Assembly: GCA_037833965.1 (NCBI GenBank)
Contig: AP031358.1
Location: forward strand, 1,992,001 to 2,056,000
Length of the DNA stretch: 64,000 nt
Direction: 5' to 3'
Source: Marchantia polymorpha subsp. ruderalis
Taxonomy: Eukaryota > Streptophyta > Marchantiopsida > Marchantiales > Marchantiaceae
Positions 24,393-35,471 of this stretch are shown in pieces. The notes beneath the pieces were generated by a model. It saw only the letters and a program-made list of their open reading frames with translations, was not told the origin of the DNA and did no database searches. The position numbers were made by a program, and so were the translations under genes. Each line of letters opens with the position of its first letter. Within the stretch, counting starts at the first letter, position 1.

Positions 24393-24788
24393 ATGGCCGA
24401 CATTAGAGCGGGTGTGATCGTTCAGCTTCCGGAACTCAAGCCAGGATCGCAATTCTTCAAACCCTTACAGTCTGTTCGAGTTCATGGCTTGCTCGAGAGT
24501 TATACAGTGGAGAGCGGGACGGGAGTGATCACGCACAGTGGCTCAAGATTTAGGGTGGACTTACAATTCTTGCGGGACGTTTCTTTCCGGAAGGGTTCTC
24601 TTTACCAGTTCATCGGAGAGCTTGTCCCGGATCCCATTTACGTCTCTCCAGATCAATTGATGCTGCAGGTGAGGGTTGCAAGAAATGTGGATGGTTTGGA
24701 TCTCGACCTTTACGAAAAATGCCTCCACTTGAGACGCCAGTTTGAGAAAAAGTACTTGCCAGACGCCCCAGAAACATCCTCCGTGTGA
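24393..24788 (+). CDS. TEN1: TEN1, CST complex subunit
   Basis: TEN1 is the smallest subunit of the CTC1-STN1-TEN1 complex, which binds single-stranded telomeric DNA, protects chromosome ends and helps lagging-strand fill-in in the nucleus. The ORF is a single exon of 131 aa, the usual size of plant TEN1 (about 125). Conserved landmarks are IVQLPELKPGSQFF near the start, the SVRVHGLLESY strand, LRDVSFRKGSLYQFIGEL in the middle, and RVARNVDGLDLDLYEKCL near the end. Together these form the single OB fold. An in-frame GTG directly precedes the ATG at 24393, which I prefer as start. It stands alone between AT-rich fossil DNA on the left and a gene-poor region on the right. Confidence 0.93.
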   Translation: MADIRAGVIVQLPELKPGSQFFKPLQSVRVHGLLESYTVESGTGVITHSGSRFRVDLQFLRDVSFRKGSLYQFIGELVPDPIYVSPDQLMLQVRVARNVDGLDLDLYEKCLHLRRQFEKKYLPDAPETSSV

Positions 24789-25958
24789 ATCAAGTCATGA
24801 TTTCATCCTACGCCTAAAGCAGGCCGTCTTCTTTTTGACATCCTTTCTGGATTCCATGGCGCGCGAATAATGTTAGCCTAGGGCATTTTATTTGTGAGCC
24901 TCTGTTACGTCTACTTCAAGGGAAGCCGAATGTTACGATTATGTAATCACTCCGTGATTTCAGAACTCCGAAATTTGTAGAATCTCTCCCGACCTTTCTT
25001 TTGGGTTCGTGGTAGTCAGAAATTCGATATGCATTGTCAGGACCGAAGGCCACGTTTGCAGCTATTATTCTCGGGAACTTTGTTCTTATGTATGGAACGC
25101 AGAGACATGCTTATGCATATCAGCTGATGATACTGAAGTGGATGATAATTTTGTGAACGAACTCGCTTTACCTTTAACTCTCCGATGCTTACAAGTATGG
25201 TAAATGGTCTGTCCATCACTAAATTGATCCTTAGTGTTGTTACGCAAGATTACCGAGAATACATCAGAGACGAGTGAGTGCTTCCGGAATTTTCCCAAGT
25301 CAGAGGTCCTAATCTGGGTGTGAGGCGCTTGACAAAGCTAAAGATTTTTCTCACCCAGTGCTCGTAAAATTGTGAAAAATTTGATTACCAAAATTCTGTG
25401 TTTTCAGATTCCCTTCCGACTTGTGTTCAAACGGCGATTCATCGTCTAGATGGGGCCAAATCATTGATCCTCTGTCTCGATGCCCACAATTGTCTTCGCC
25501 GACCTTCTCCTACCGTCTGTGCAAGGGTCGCCATGTTTGAAGGAGATTTCGCCCGGTCGCTCGGTAGTCGTCTGTAATGTCCAACCTCCACTACGAATTC
25601 AAATCTTTTCAAGGATGGGTGGGAAATCTCCATGTCGTCTTCACACGCTGGTCTCTGATTTGTTTAATGTCATGAAACATTTCTGTCAGAAAATTTCAGA
25701 ATTTCAGAAATTTCTGTTCTGTTTTATTCTGGGAAGCAAAACTGTTACTATGCCTTTCTGTGACCTCCCCAATCTCCGGCCCTGCTATCGCCGAGTGTTT
25801 GCTCGATGTCTCGTCAACGAGCAACCGGTGCTCGTCGAGGACGAATCAGGACAGGTTCAGCCACCACGCCCTTTTATCTTTCCAGTTCGATTTCTGCCAG
25901 GGAAAGTTCACGGAAGAAGAGCAGCTTTGATGCCAGGAAGTTTCCCGACGTCTTTTTG

Positions 25959-25979
25959 ATCTGCGCAGCGCGCAGATCG
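25959..25979. repeat. 9-bp perfect palindromic stem (GATCTGCGC-AGC-GCGCAGATC)
   Basis: The two arms are exact reverse complements with a three-base spacer. They are followed at once by a second GC-rich self-complementary stretch (ACGCGCG...CGCGCGT, about 25983-26004). The combination is locally striking; function unknown. Confidence 0.75.
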
Positions 25980-26357
25980 ATGACGCGCGCCCGCCCACGC
26001 GCGTACCCGATGTTGTTCAAAAAGGTAGGGATCAGACCTCCGTGCATGATTTAAACTCATTTTCCATGCCACACCTTTACCGGAACGTACAGCTGCGTCG
26101 GAAGCTCGACGATGTCACATTAGGTTGCCGACGATACAAGCCGAGCCGAGAGGCTACGACTGTCCAGCCTCATCTGGGAGCAAATCGGTATCTGTTGTCG
26201 TAGTACGAGCAATCAAGAAATGGATATGTTCATCCGGAGCACTGCGACTCGTCTTGTCTGGAGTACCACCATCTGCCTGCTGTCAAAGTACTCATGGTTC
26301 TTACTTTCTTTCCATGTCTTCTGAAAGCTCGGATTTGGGCTCGCACGCTCGAGTAGG

Positions 26358-26392
26358 TCCTGGTCACCTTTCGGTGACGTCCGTGACCAGGA
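26358..26392. repeat. 10-bp inverted repeat with a nested hairpin
   Basis: TCCTGGTCAC and GTGACCAGGA flank a 15-base spacer. Within it GTCACC-TTTC-GGTGAC can pair alternatively, so two mutually exclusive stems share bases. Only sequence symmetry supports it. Confidence 0.6.
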
Positions 26393-27226
26393 GGACGAAG
26401 CCATACCAGCTCATCATGAACACGACATCAACTGCTCCCATATTTGTGGTTGTATGAACAGGTCCATTTTTCCGCCCACTACAGAGCTCCCTTTTAAATA
26501 CTCGAGACTTGAATATCGCCCGGCCAACTGGAAGTGCTGTAATCAGTGAGTCAACATTGAAGGCCACGCGAACCGAACAGGCGGAGGGACGCAGAGCAAT
26601 TAGAGATGCTAGAAAAGAAGGTGAGTCACGGAGTTCGAGCAGTGGGATTCTGCCAGAGTGCAGTGTGTGCCACAGATTTCTTGTGCCTGTTGAATACTGT
26701 TTTCGTGCACCGGATCCCTTTCGCACCCTCATTAGTTTTCAAGACCGATTTCTTAGAGAAACTAGCTCACGCGGTGTGCGACTGCGTATTCAGGTGCTTT
26801 GGTGATTTTGATTTCACGTCGCATAATAACTGGACTTTGGGCAGGGAATGTCAAGCTCTAGAGGGATGTCGAAGTGCTGACATTAAATTCAGCTTTTAAA
26901 TTTCTGTATTCTTGAAAAACACAGAAATCTTGAAGAACACGAGGTTTTTTGTAAGAACCAGTGCAGGAAGCTATATTCTTGCGCAATGGACCATTTGAGA
27001 TGTGTATTTAGTATGTTATTTACTTTCTTAGTAGGTACTCTGATTCACAAGTTTGTTGGCACTAGGCTCGAAATGGTTACGGGGGAATGCCCATATTTGC
27101 TCAAGATTTTGTTAACTTCTCAAAGCTCTGACACATCCGACCTGGTCAGGCCTTTGGCAAATGTTAGAAATCAGGGTGCCAACTCGACCGAAATGTTATC
27201 GTCAACCTGAAAAGTCCAAGTCGACG

Positions 27227-27252
27227 ACTGTACAGTTGTTCAATTGTACAGT
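27227..27252. repeat. 8-bp inverted repeat (ACTGTACA / TGTACAGT)
   Basis: The arms are exact and separated by ten bases. Each arm contains GTAC, the core of plant SPL-type and copper-response binding sites, but two copies alone are weak evidence for regulation. Confidence 0.5.
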
Positions 27253-30175
27253 TTTGAAGGTACAAGCTTTCTCAACGTGATGATGCATACCCATCCATTC
27301 GTCAGAGGCCCATGCTGCTTTGACATACAGTTGAAGAGCGATTCCTGAATGTCTCGATCTGCTCAAAGATTCCAGATTTGACTCGATGTCTTCAAATGAT
27401 GTTCCGAGTCACTCATAAATGTAAGTCGTGATGTTACCTATCCTTCGATGAGTCCGAACCTACATTGCCCTTGGACATACTTGAGAGCATAATACATGAA
27501 CTCATCCCTTATATTTTCTGGACAGGGTCCACAGAGTGAAGCACTCGTGATGAGGTTCAGGTTAGAGTTTTAGTCTACCTTGCAGATGATTGTAGCAGAC
27601 CTCCTAAGGGGAAAAACTCCAACTTCAGCCCTGTGGTTACTATAAGTATGTCACCAGCAGAGGACACCAAGAAGCTCAATAAATTAACGGGATGGAATTG
27701 GTTCGACTTTACCAATAAACTCCAGAGCATCACCCGTGCTTCGAAGCCGGGATGGCTTGCATAGTAGCCAACCGTTGAGCTCTCTCATAAAAGAGAAAAG
27801 TGTGTTGATCTTTCACAGCTTTCGAGCATTCCGAGTTTCACGCCCTTTCGAAATATCGAATCTGACTGTGAACTTGCATCAGACGCCGGCTGTGCAGGGT
27901 TCGTACACGACCTCTTGCTACACTCGACTTTCCATAATGATACAATCGTTGAATAGAACCCCTAGAATTGTCCGCTTCATGTGGCAAGGTACACAACTGA
28001 GGCCCTATTCCAGACTAAAGCAACTTATTAGAAGAGCCGATAGACTCCATCTCAGCTACTCCCTAGAGCAACAGAATCGATTCGTGTGGGTGAGGGTTTT
28101 TAATTTTTCAGGAACCACGGACATTCCCCATGCCTGCAGGCAGACAGATTTTATGTACTTCCTGATAGTAGTGAAACTTGTTAGTGCAAGCAAGCAGGAG
28201 CTAAAAAATGCATAGTGCCTGCAATTGATGTACGGTGGGAACGCTTGTTCACCGACAGGAAGCTGTCGGCCAATGGCATTACTCTTCCTTGCATACCTTC
28301 GAGACACCATCATAAATGGGTGTGTACCCCACCCCGCCCGGGCACTCATCCTTTACAAAGGGCGAAAAATGGTCGAATCGGGTTCCGGAGAGTACGATGA
28401 GGGAATATCTAGATGACTGAAGAAGCACGTGCAAACACTCCCATTTAAGCGAAACATCTTCGTACAGCGTGAATAATAAACTCTAATCACCGCTTTCGTC
28501 AAGTATTTACGGCATGTACCGAAGGTTAGATCAACGAGTCTTAGATTTCTTACATGCTGGTTAGAATTGGTCAGCTGTAGTTGTGATCAGCTCAAGTTGG
28601 AATGGGCGAGGAGGCAGTTGATCACGGCGGCCCAGGTCTGACTCAACCAGGACATGTCAGAATCTTTCATGTTCACTTTAACAATTTGACTCAACGTGCT
28701 TCTGGCTTTTCCGATTTCTCTGCTGGCCCCTCTATCGGTCTAACCCGAAAGTACGTGCATCGTGATTAGCCACAGCCCTGATCCTGATTTGGAGGTATGG
28801 AGGTAGCAGATGGCAAAAGGTAGCTCCACGATGCGGAGCACGGCTGGAAAGGGCACATTCAACCGAAACGCAGAGCCCAGGGTTTGAAGTTCGTGTGCTG
28901 CACGTAGGCTGTTATGTCCAACAACTTCGACACCTTTCCGAGTCATGAACGGTACGAGAGGACGAGTCAAGGTTAGTCATTAAAACTTAGCTCTGATCTG
29001 CAGTTATTGGGTTTTGATGCATGTGCCACTAACAGTGGTTCTGTTGGAGGTCTTTCCTATCTAGCGATTTGCCAACCTTTTAAGTGAATCTCCGATTGCA
29101 CGCGGACATGTCACTGCTGGTACATCAAAAGCTCTGATGGATCAGCTCCCCACAGCTTGCAGCAGCGACGAAAGATAACCTACGAGAGTTATGGTAGCCT
29201 GCGGTAAGTTCGAGCTGTAGGTAGGGGCGTGGAGATTTGTGCAACTGAACGAAGCATCGCAAACTGCCGAGGCCTTTCTGGTAAGACCACCACTGACATG
29301 GCTGATGTTAGCGGTTATGCGAGTGCCGTTCTATCCACAACGAGGTGGACACCATCTGAAAACTCGAGTTACCTCGCTTCTGGATTTGTGAGGACCAGGC
29401 CTGAGAAGCCAAGAGTTATATTCTGTCGGTGAATAGAACCAGACCGAGCTCACCAGCCAGCACCGGATCGTACCGAATGAGTATTTTGAGAGACGGTGCC
29501 TCGATGGTCTGATCCTGTGTAGCTCTGTGTCGAGAGGCTACGCCGGCCTACGGCAATTTGAATGCAGTAGCATTATCATTCCCTGAATCTGTCGAGGACC
29601 AGGGTCATCTTCCATCAATCCAAGCTTACGTGGGTTTCCTTTCTGAGTCTCGGAGACCTGCTTTAAGTTATTCACCTCGAGAAGTGTGTCCGACTGACTC
29701 GCTGACCCTCTCTCTCACTCACCACCGTACCATCTGAGGTCGGATGTCTAACACTGCAAGTTTGGATTTGTCACAACATGGACATGAGAGTTCAACAATC
29801 GACAAGGGCTGTTGCCATACGGAAGTCTTACCTGTGCAGGATCTAGCACAGTCTCCGATGAGCATGAGCTCGTCCGAGTCGAATATTTGACTCTTTCTGG
29901 CTAGTCACATTTAAGACAGAGGCATTCAAGCCTAGAGCTGAACACGATCAGGGGCCACCGTGAGACCTTTTCCTCAGATAAATGTGTGGAGCTTTAAAGC
30001 TCCGAGAAGCAGTACAGCATGAGCCACGGCAAAACCGCTCAACAAGACTAAAGCAGGCCTAGGTCCATGTTTCATGGAACAGGACAAGGAACAGAACACG
30101 AAGCCCAACATGTACAGGTCCAGGACAACAACCTGCCTGGACCTTTCAGTGCCCACATGGAAAGCACAACCACTC

Positions 30176-30213
30176 GCTATTTGTTTACTCCTCAGCTATT
30201 TGTTTACTCCTCG
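30176..30213. repeat. 19-bp tandem duplication
   Basis: Two adjacent copies of GCTATTTGTTTACTCCTC plus one variable base (A, then G). It is a recent local duplication in otherwise unique sequence. Confidence 0.85.
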
Positions 30214-33200
30214 GCCTCGACTCTCTCCAGTTTTATCGACACATTCGAGTCGAGTTCACGTCCAATCATATACCCATGGCAGCGAATCGCAACCATTTTA
30301 TTCGCAGTCAGTGGGCTGTAACGCTCTAGCTCTCCCTTCCCGACGACGTCGGTAAGCTCGGATCCGGTCCGAACCGAACTTCGTTTGAGTACGGCCTCCC
30401 AAGTACGCCATCATCAACTCCCAGACGTTACAGTGCGCGAGGAAGGAGGACGAGCGATCGAATGCAGAGCAGAGGAAAGAGTGAGTGGGCCGTGGCTGCT
30501 GTGCACGAGTAGTGGCTGAATGTCGTGGAGCGAACAAAGAAGACATGAATGAAGGTTTGAAGCTTCAAGGCCAGTTTTTGGACTCTACCTGCAGCTGTTG
30601 GCTGCTGTTACCAATTCGAGGGCTGGTTAGGATCCTCCGAAGAAGGATCGACTCGTGGCCAGTGAGGCTGCGTGGTCGTGGTTTCATATCTCGATTGACT
30701 TTGTTGAAGAGGTTGCATGTTTTTTTGCGTCTGATGGACCGATTGTAACTCAGAGCCATGCTTCGAGGAGCATCACCGAGACATTGTCAGAGACAGCAAG
30801 GGCTCCCTCAGAGTACTGACCTCATATTATTCGTAGCGCTGTGGTTTGATATATCCAGGCTCAGATGACGCCTCGAGCATCAGGTTTGGCATCACTTGTT
30901 CCAGATGTAAGATTCGGGAGGACGAATTCACATTAAAACTCTCTCTATGCTTCACATCCTCGGCGATCTACCACTCAGCCTGATGAACATAGAGTACAAA
31001 CCTAGAGAGCCCAGATCTCATCCGACTGTGAGCCATGGATGCACCAATTTTTGTTTCACATATGTGCCCAAATGTCGGCAAAAGCTTAGTACAATTGAAC
31101 CTGAAATATGTGATAAAATCAGCTCACTGAGAAGCCAAAATTACAGTATCTGAATTCTGGAGACGAGTCCCGGAGCATGATTTTGTCCGGTTCCACAAGT
31201 GGATCACGTTGGACGTGTCCCTGAGTTGTGGGAAAATCCTCTCGCCCCCTCACAAAACTGGACGATGACAGTCGACTACGACTTACAGTTTCTGAAGGAT
31301 TCATAGCCGATCAACGATACAACCGCTCGCGGTGCATCGTATTCTCGATCCTTTCTCCCCATTCTCCACTTCTTCCAAAACCCAGCTCAGAACCGCAGTC
31401 AGGCAATCGACATGCCGATGCCGAGAACGTCCAAGATCAAGAGCTTTGAGACGACGGGAGCCTCAGAGACTCAGAGTCGTGCTCCTCGACGTCGAAGGAT
31501 CTGCAGCAAATTGAAGGCTGGACGCCTCAGCTGCTGTCAGACTCGAACGTACAACCACTCGCAGATATTACTGTACGGCTGTTGAAGTTACAGACGCAGG
31601 GACGATGGGCTTTGCAACACTCGGAGGTATGCGATCACCAGGATCAGCACCGAGTAAGTGTTCTCACCATGGACGGAACGACTGCAGACGAAGAGGAGGA
31701 TCCCCCACGGAGTGGTAGTAGCTCCGCTGAGGCTACTACTCATGACAGTGAGATGAGAAGCACGGCAGTACTTCGTACTCTAGTCTACGACGATAAATCT
31801 TTTCGGAGCACGCAACTGGCTTCGACGCGTTCTGGATCCAGCAGCTAGGCGTGGAAGCTGATAAGATTACGCGACGAGCTTGCCGGAGACTGATGTCATT
31901 CAAAGCCTGTACTTTTCCCAGCAGATGAGACCGATGGAATCACATGTTCCTTCCAACTTGTTGCCGGGGGAGCTGAGACAACTTCTCCCTCTCTCCTTGA
32001 GCGACTTGTCAAACGTGCTGAATTTGCGTCCATTGAATGCTCGTCCGTGTGTCGTCTTGCAGCATCACGGACGAGAGTCATCCGATGTATAAATTCTTGG
32101 GGTTCACGGAACGCTTGGTATCGGATTGAGCTACCGAACGTAGCTTCTCAGAATCGAATTCCCACTGCCGTATTAGGGTCCAGCGATTATAATATCCGCA
32201 CATGTATGCCCGGGGTAGCGAAACGCTAGATCTATGACACCAACGGCGCTCGGTACGACAAAGATTTGCCATCACCACGAAGATCGAGCGCAGCCTAGAG
32301 GTACCTCTAGACTTGCTGCAGCTCTGAGCAGCAAGCGTTATCTATTACATTATCATCTTCGACATTACTCGTACTGACATGGCATCGTAGCCAAGGTTAT
32401 GAGAATTTCTTTCTTCCCGTTTCACTTGTCTAGATTCAGGTCCTTCAACCTCGTCTGTCTGCATATGACTCAATCAGATTCAGGCTCAGGAACGTAAACC
32501 AGCATTTCAACAGCTGCAGTAAATTCTCCATTAGCTTTCAGAGCTCTAGCTCATATAGAGACCTCTTTCATGGAGAAAAATCTCATTGTTCAGCTTTGAT
32601 TGTTTCAATTTGCCTGAAGAGGGGTAGAGGTGAAGAATTTGGTGTCTGGTGATAATGGGAAGTGCAAAACATAATAATACGCTGCGTCGTATCAGTTTCC
32701 ACATGTTCGATTATCTAACAAATTAACGGTATTTGCGTATTGGCTATGGCTTCCGCCCTCACACGAGAAACTTCTTCGAAGCATAGATTCTAATCATCAT
32801 CGCAAGTGCCAAGAGAGGGAGGGAGTAGCTTAGAGTGACACCCTGGAGATCTAAATAGCCGAACTCATCGACCGGCTTAGAAAATTGGACTCGATCGAAG
32901 ACTTCGAAATCACGCCAAATTCGTGTGTACGTAATCGGTACATCAGGCACACGCTGCCCTTGGACTCACTCGGGCACAAGCCGGCCGCAGCTGGGGTGCA
33001 CTACCTTCGATGCTTCCCCATCGAGTAAGAACGGACAGCACCTGCTCCCGATCCGCAGTGACGTCACTCTGCTGCAGCTCTAGAGCTGCCATAACCTTCG
33101 CTCCGGTACACGCCCAGGGCGAAGAAGCCAGCTCCGACCCCACGCTTGAGTACTGAGCCGTCCATTTGCGTCAAGCTCCCACAGAAGGAGGCGTTGCCAT

Positions 33201-33551
33201 GGCCTGGTTTTGGAAACCGACAGCGCTAAAGCTCCACCTTCAATCGCCCATCGTGTTCCGAAGAAATTCAGGCTCGAGGAGGATTGATTCAGCTGATTGA
33301 GCTGAAGCTCTGGTCGGCAGCCGAGTCTTGTAAACCGGGTCCTCAATCCCCAGGTACAGATGGCCAGCCCCGTCAGGTCAAGCCTACAGCCAATGACCAT
33401 ATCATCCAAGCTCTGGAGCTCTGAGGCTCTGAGGGTCTGAATTCTCCAGCTGCGGCTGCGGATTCAGCTTCTTACATTCTCCCACTCCACGGCCTCCGGT
33501 CTCAGAGGAAAGGGTATGAGTCCACCACACTGGCCTACGTTTCAGATGTCA

Positions 33552-33578
33552 GGGAGGGCAGGGAGGGCAGGGATGGGG
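33552..33578 (+). other. G-quadruplex-type motif
   Basis: Six runs of at least three G separated by one or two bases (GGGAGGGCAGGGAGGGCA, then GGGATGGGG) satisfy the standard four-tract pattern with loops of 1-2 bases. It derives from a short GGGAGGGCA tandem repeat. No gene context is clear. Confidence 0.7.
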
Positions 33579-35066
33579 TCATGGGGCCTGAATCCATGTC
33601 CCGTGAGCGTAGAGGTTTGGCAATCGAGCCGAGCTGGCCTAGGCTAGAGAGCTCTGCAGGGACCGGAGTAGGATGCGCTGCGCAGACAATATCGTAGAGC
33701 GGTCCCCATCGCCAACCCCCATCGCCATCGCCACCATCATTCACGAAACAACAACAGAGCTCGGGCATGTGAGCAGATTAGTGGAAACGGTTGGCGTATG
33801 TGGACACCTGGCCGGCGGCCGAGCCACGGACGTGCCCACCGACTTTTTCCAACACGCCCCAGATCTTTTCCACTCATCCACGAACCCGACGGAAAGTCGG
33901 AGGTGGCCTCCTTTTGGTCGAGCTCCGAGAATCCCATCTCGCTCTCTGAGGCCAGGTACCGAGCTGTTGATACTCCAGGCACATTCTGTCCGCCAGCAGC
34001 CCGCCTTCGTATCGCAGACTGCACCTCCTTCTACGAGTCGAGCCCGGTCCACGAGCTCAATCTGCATGATCGGACCGTCCGCTGCACGAAACTGGCTTCT
34101 TCAGGGCAAGTATGCTGCTGCTGCATGAGGACCAGCTTTCAAATGGACAAATCCATCTGGCTTTATATGTACTCTCAGGACAATACATCTGGTAGCCGTC
34201 TTTTGGAAGGTCAGCTCCTGCACACGCTGGCAGGCTGCGCTCTCAGCTTTCCTTCAGGACTTGCCTTCACTCGCTCTGAGCTTGAGAAAGGTAACTGGGC
34301 AGCCGCCCAAGCTCTAGCGCCAGCGCCAGCAGAAGCAGCAGAAGCAGCAGCAGCTCAATAATGGAGGAGAGCAGCCGGGACTCGTGAGGCCCCACCTCCT
34401 TTTCATTCATAGGCAGGTAACATTCCAGTATGTACCATTCCAGCAGTCGGCAGCATAGATTGCAGTCTCATATTTACCTCTACAAGCCTAGCTACCGTAA
34501 GACTAGCTGGACTTGAAAAGCGGCCCTTTCTCGGGTTACAGCATGAGGACTGTGGACATTCTCTCCATCATCATTATACTATGCCGTCCAATCACAAAAC
34601 CATTATATTACATTTGATTTTCCGTTTGGATAGCACATGTGCACGTATTTAATACTCCAACAGTTCGTCTCGCAGAGTGAGATTAGCAGTGATCAATATT
34701 GCACTCAGAAGCTCGGGGTTGTCCGCACACGAGCTTCCTTGTATCGAGTCCCGCTTGCTTCTGAAGCTCCTCCGGCTGCTGAGCCAGCAACTGAGCAATC
34801 TTCGAGAGCGTTGACATATATCTCAGGATTGAACGTTGGTCTTCTTCCTTCGACCTCGTCTTACAATTCACTGGGGCTCAGCTTGTGGAAGAGTTAGTGA
34901 GTGGACCGGCCCTCCCACAGCTTAAGCACCGAGCATCGATAAATACTGCAGACGAAACTCGAGAACATCGTCGGCTCATAGCCTCCGTCCCGTCACACCT
35001 GAAGGTCTGAAGCTCAGTTCTTGAGCTCAGCAAGCGTGTTAAAGAAAGGTACACGATCAGCTCAGA

Positions 35067-35471
35067 ATGATGTCTGTCAAGGGATTATTCTATGGGCAAG
35101 AAGAGCCTGAGCCGGAATGGTTGATAGACACAGCTGCGTCGCAAACGATAATCTGCCGTCCTGCCACTCCACCTCCTCCGCCGCCGCCTCCAGCTGAGCC
35201 TGCCCCTCCTCCGCCAGGACCTCCCCCCCCAGAATTCAGAGTCTTGGATTTCATGGCGCCGCTTTGCTGCGAGGGATGTATTGAGCGAGTGGTAAAACAT
35301 TTGCTGGGCGTCGAGGGCGTCGAGGGCGTGCAGTGTAACTCGGACAGTCAAATTGTCACTGTCCAGGGGTACACTCCTCCTGAATTGGTTCTGAAGGCAG
35401 TGAGGAAGGAATTTAAGAGGGGAGCGGACTTCTGGCCTCCTCCCGAGGCCCCGGCTGCCGTGGAAGCGTGA
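35067..35471 (+). CDS. small proline-rich heavy-metal-associated (HMA) domain protein
   Basis: A 134-codon single-exon ORF. Residues 1-30 have no clear signal. Residues 32-56 are a proline-rich linker (ATPPPPPPPPAEPAPPPPGP is part of it). Residues 57-118 form a ferredoxin-like HMA fold: FRVLDFMAPLCCEGC, then IERVVKHLLGVEGV and IVTVQGYTPPELVLKAVRKE. The metal-binding CxxC is Cys68-Glu-Gly-Cys71 (CEGC), preceded by an extra Cys67. The family binds Cu, Zn or Cd and includes copper chaperones and the plant HIPP proteins. The C-terminus (APAAVEA) has no CaaX box, so it is an HPP-type rather than isoprenylated member. In most plant HIPPs the Pro-rich part follows the HMA domain; here it precedes it. 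It stands alone in a gene-poor region. Confidence 0.8.
   Translation: MMSVKGLFYGQEEPEPEWLIDTAASQTIICRPATPPPPPPPPAEPAPPPPGPPPPEFRVLDFMAPLCCEGCIERVVKHLLGVEGVEGVQCNSDSQIVTVQGYTPPELVLKAVRKEFKRGADFWPPPEAPAAVEA

Larger units (their letters stand above)
24789..35066. other. 10-kb gene-poor interval of medium GC
   Basis: Many ORFs of 60-160 codons cross this region in all frames. None shows a recognised domain, a run of consistent splice phases or a repeat-family signature. The structural items I can see are hairpins at 25959-25979, 26358-26392 and 27227-27252, a 19-bp tandem duplication at 30176-30213, a G-tract cluster at 33552-33578, and an Ala/Gln-coding GCAGAA/GCAGCA run at about 34318-34360. 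On the minus strand at 34683-34871 a piece reading STLSKIAQLLAQQPEELQKQ looks mildly coding-like but is isolated. The region may hold long noncoding transcripts, UTRs or very old unique DNA. Confidence 0.5.

Noticed and set aside
27736-28215. 159-codon plus ORF
   Set aside because: No motif, no upstream or downstream splice partners, and composition typical of random sequence.
33673-34361. Overlapping plus ORFs of 151 and 187 codons ending in an Ala/Gln run
   Set aside because: Several frames are open on both strands in this GC-rich stretch; no domain and no clear codon preference favours one.
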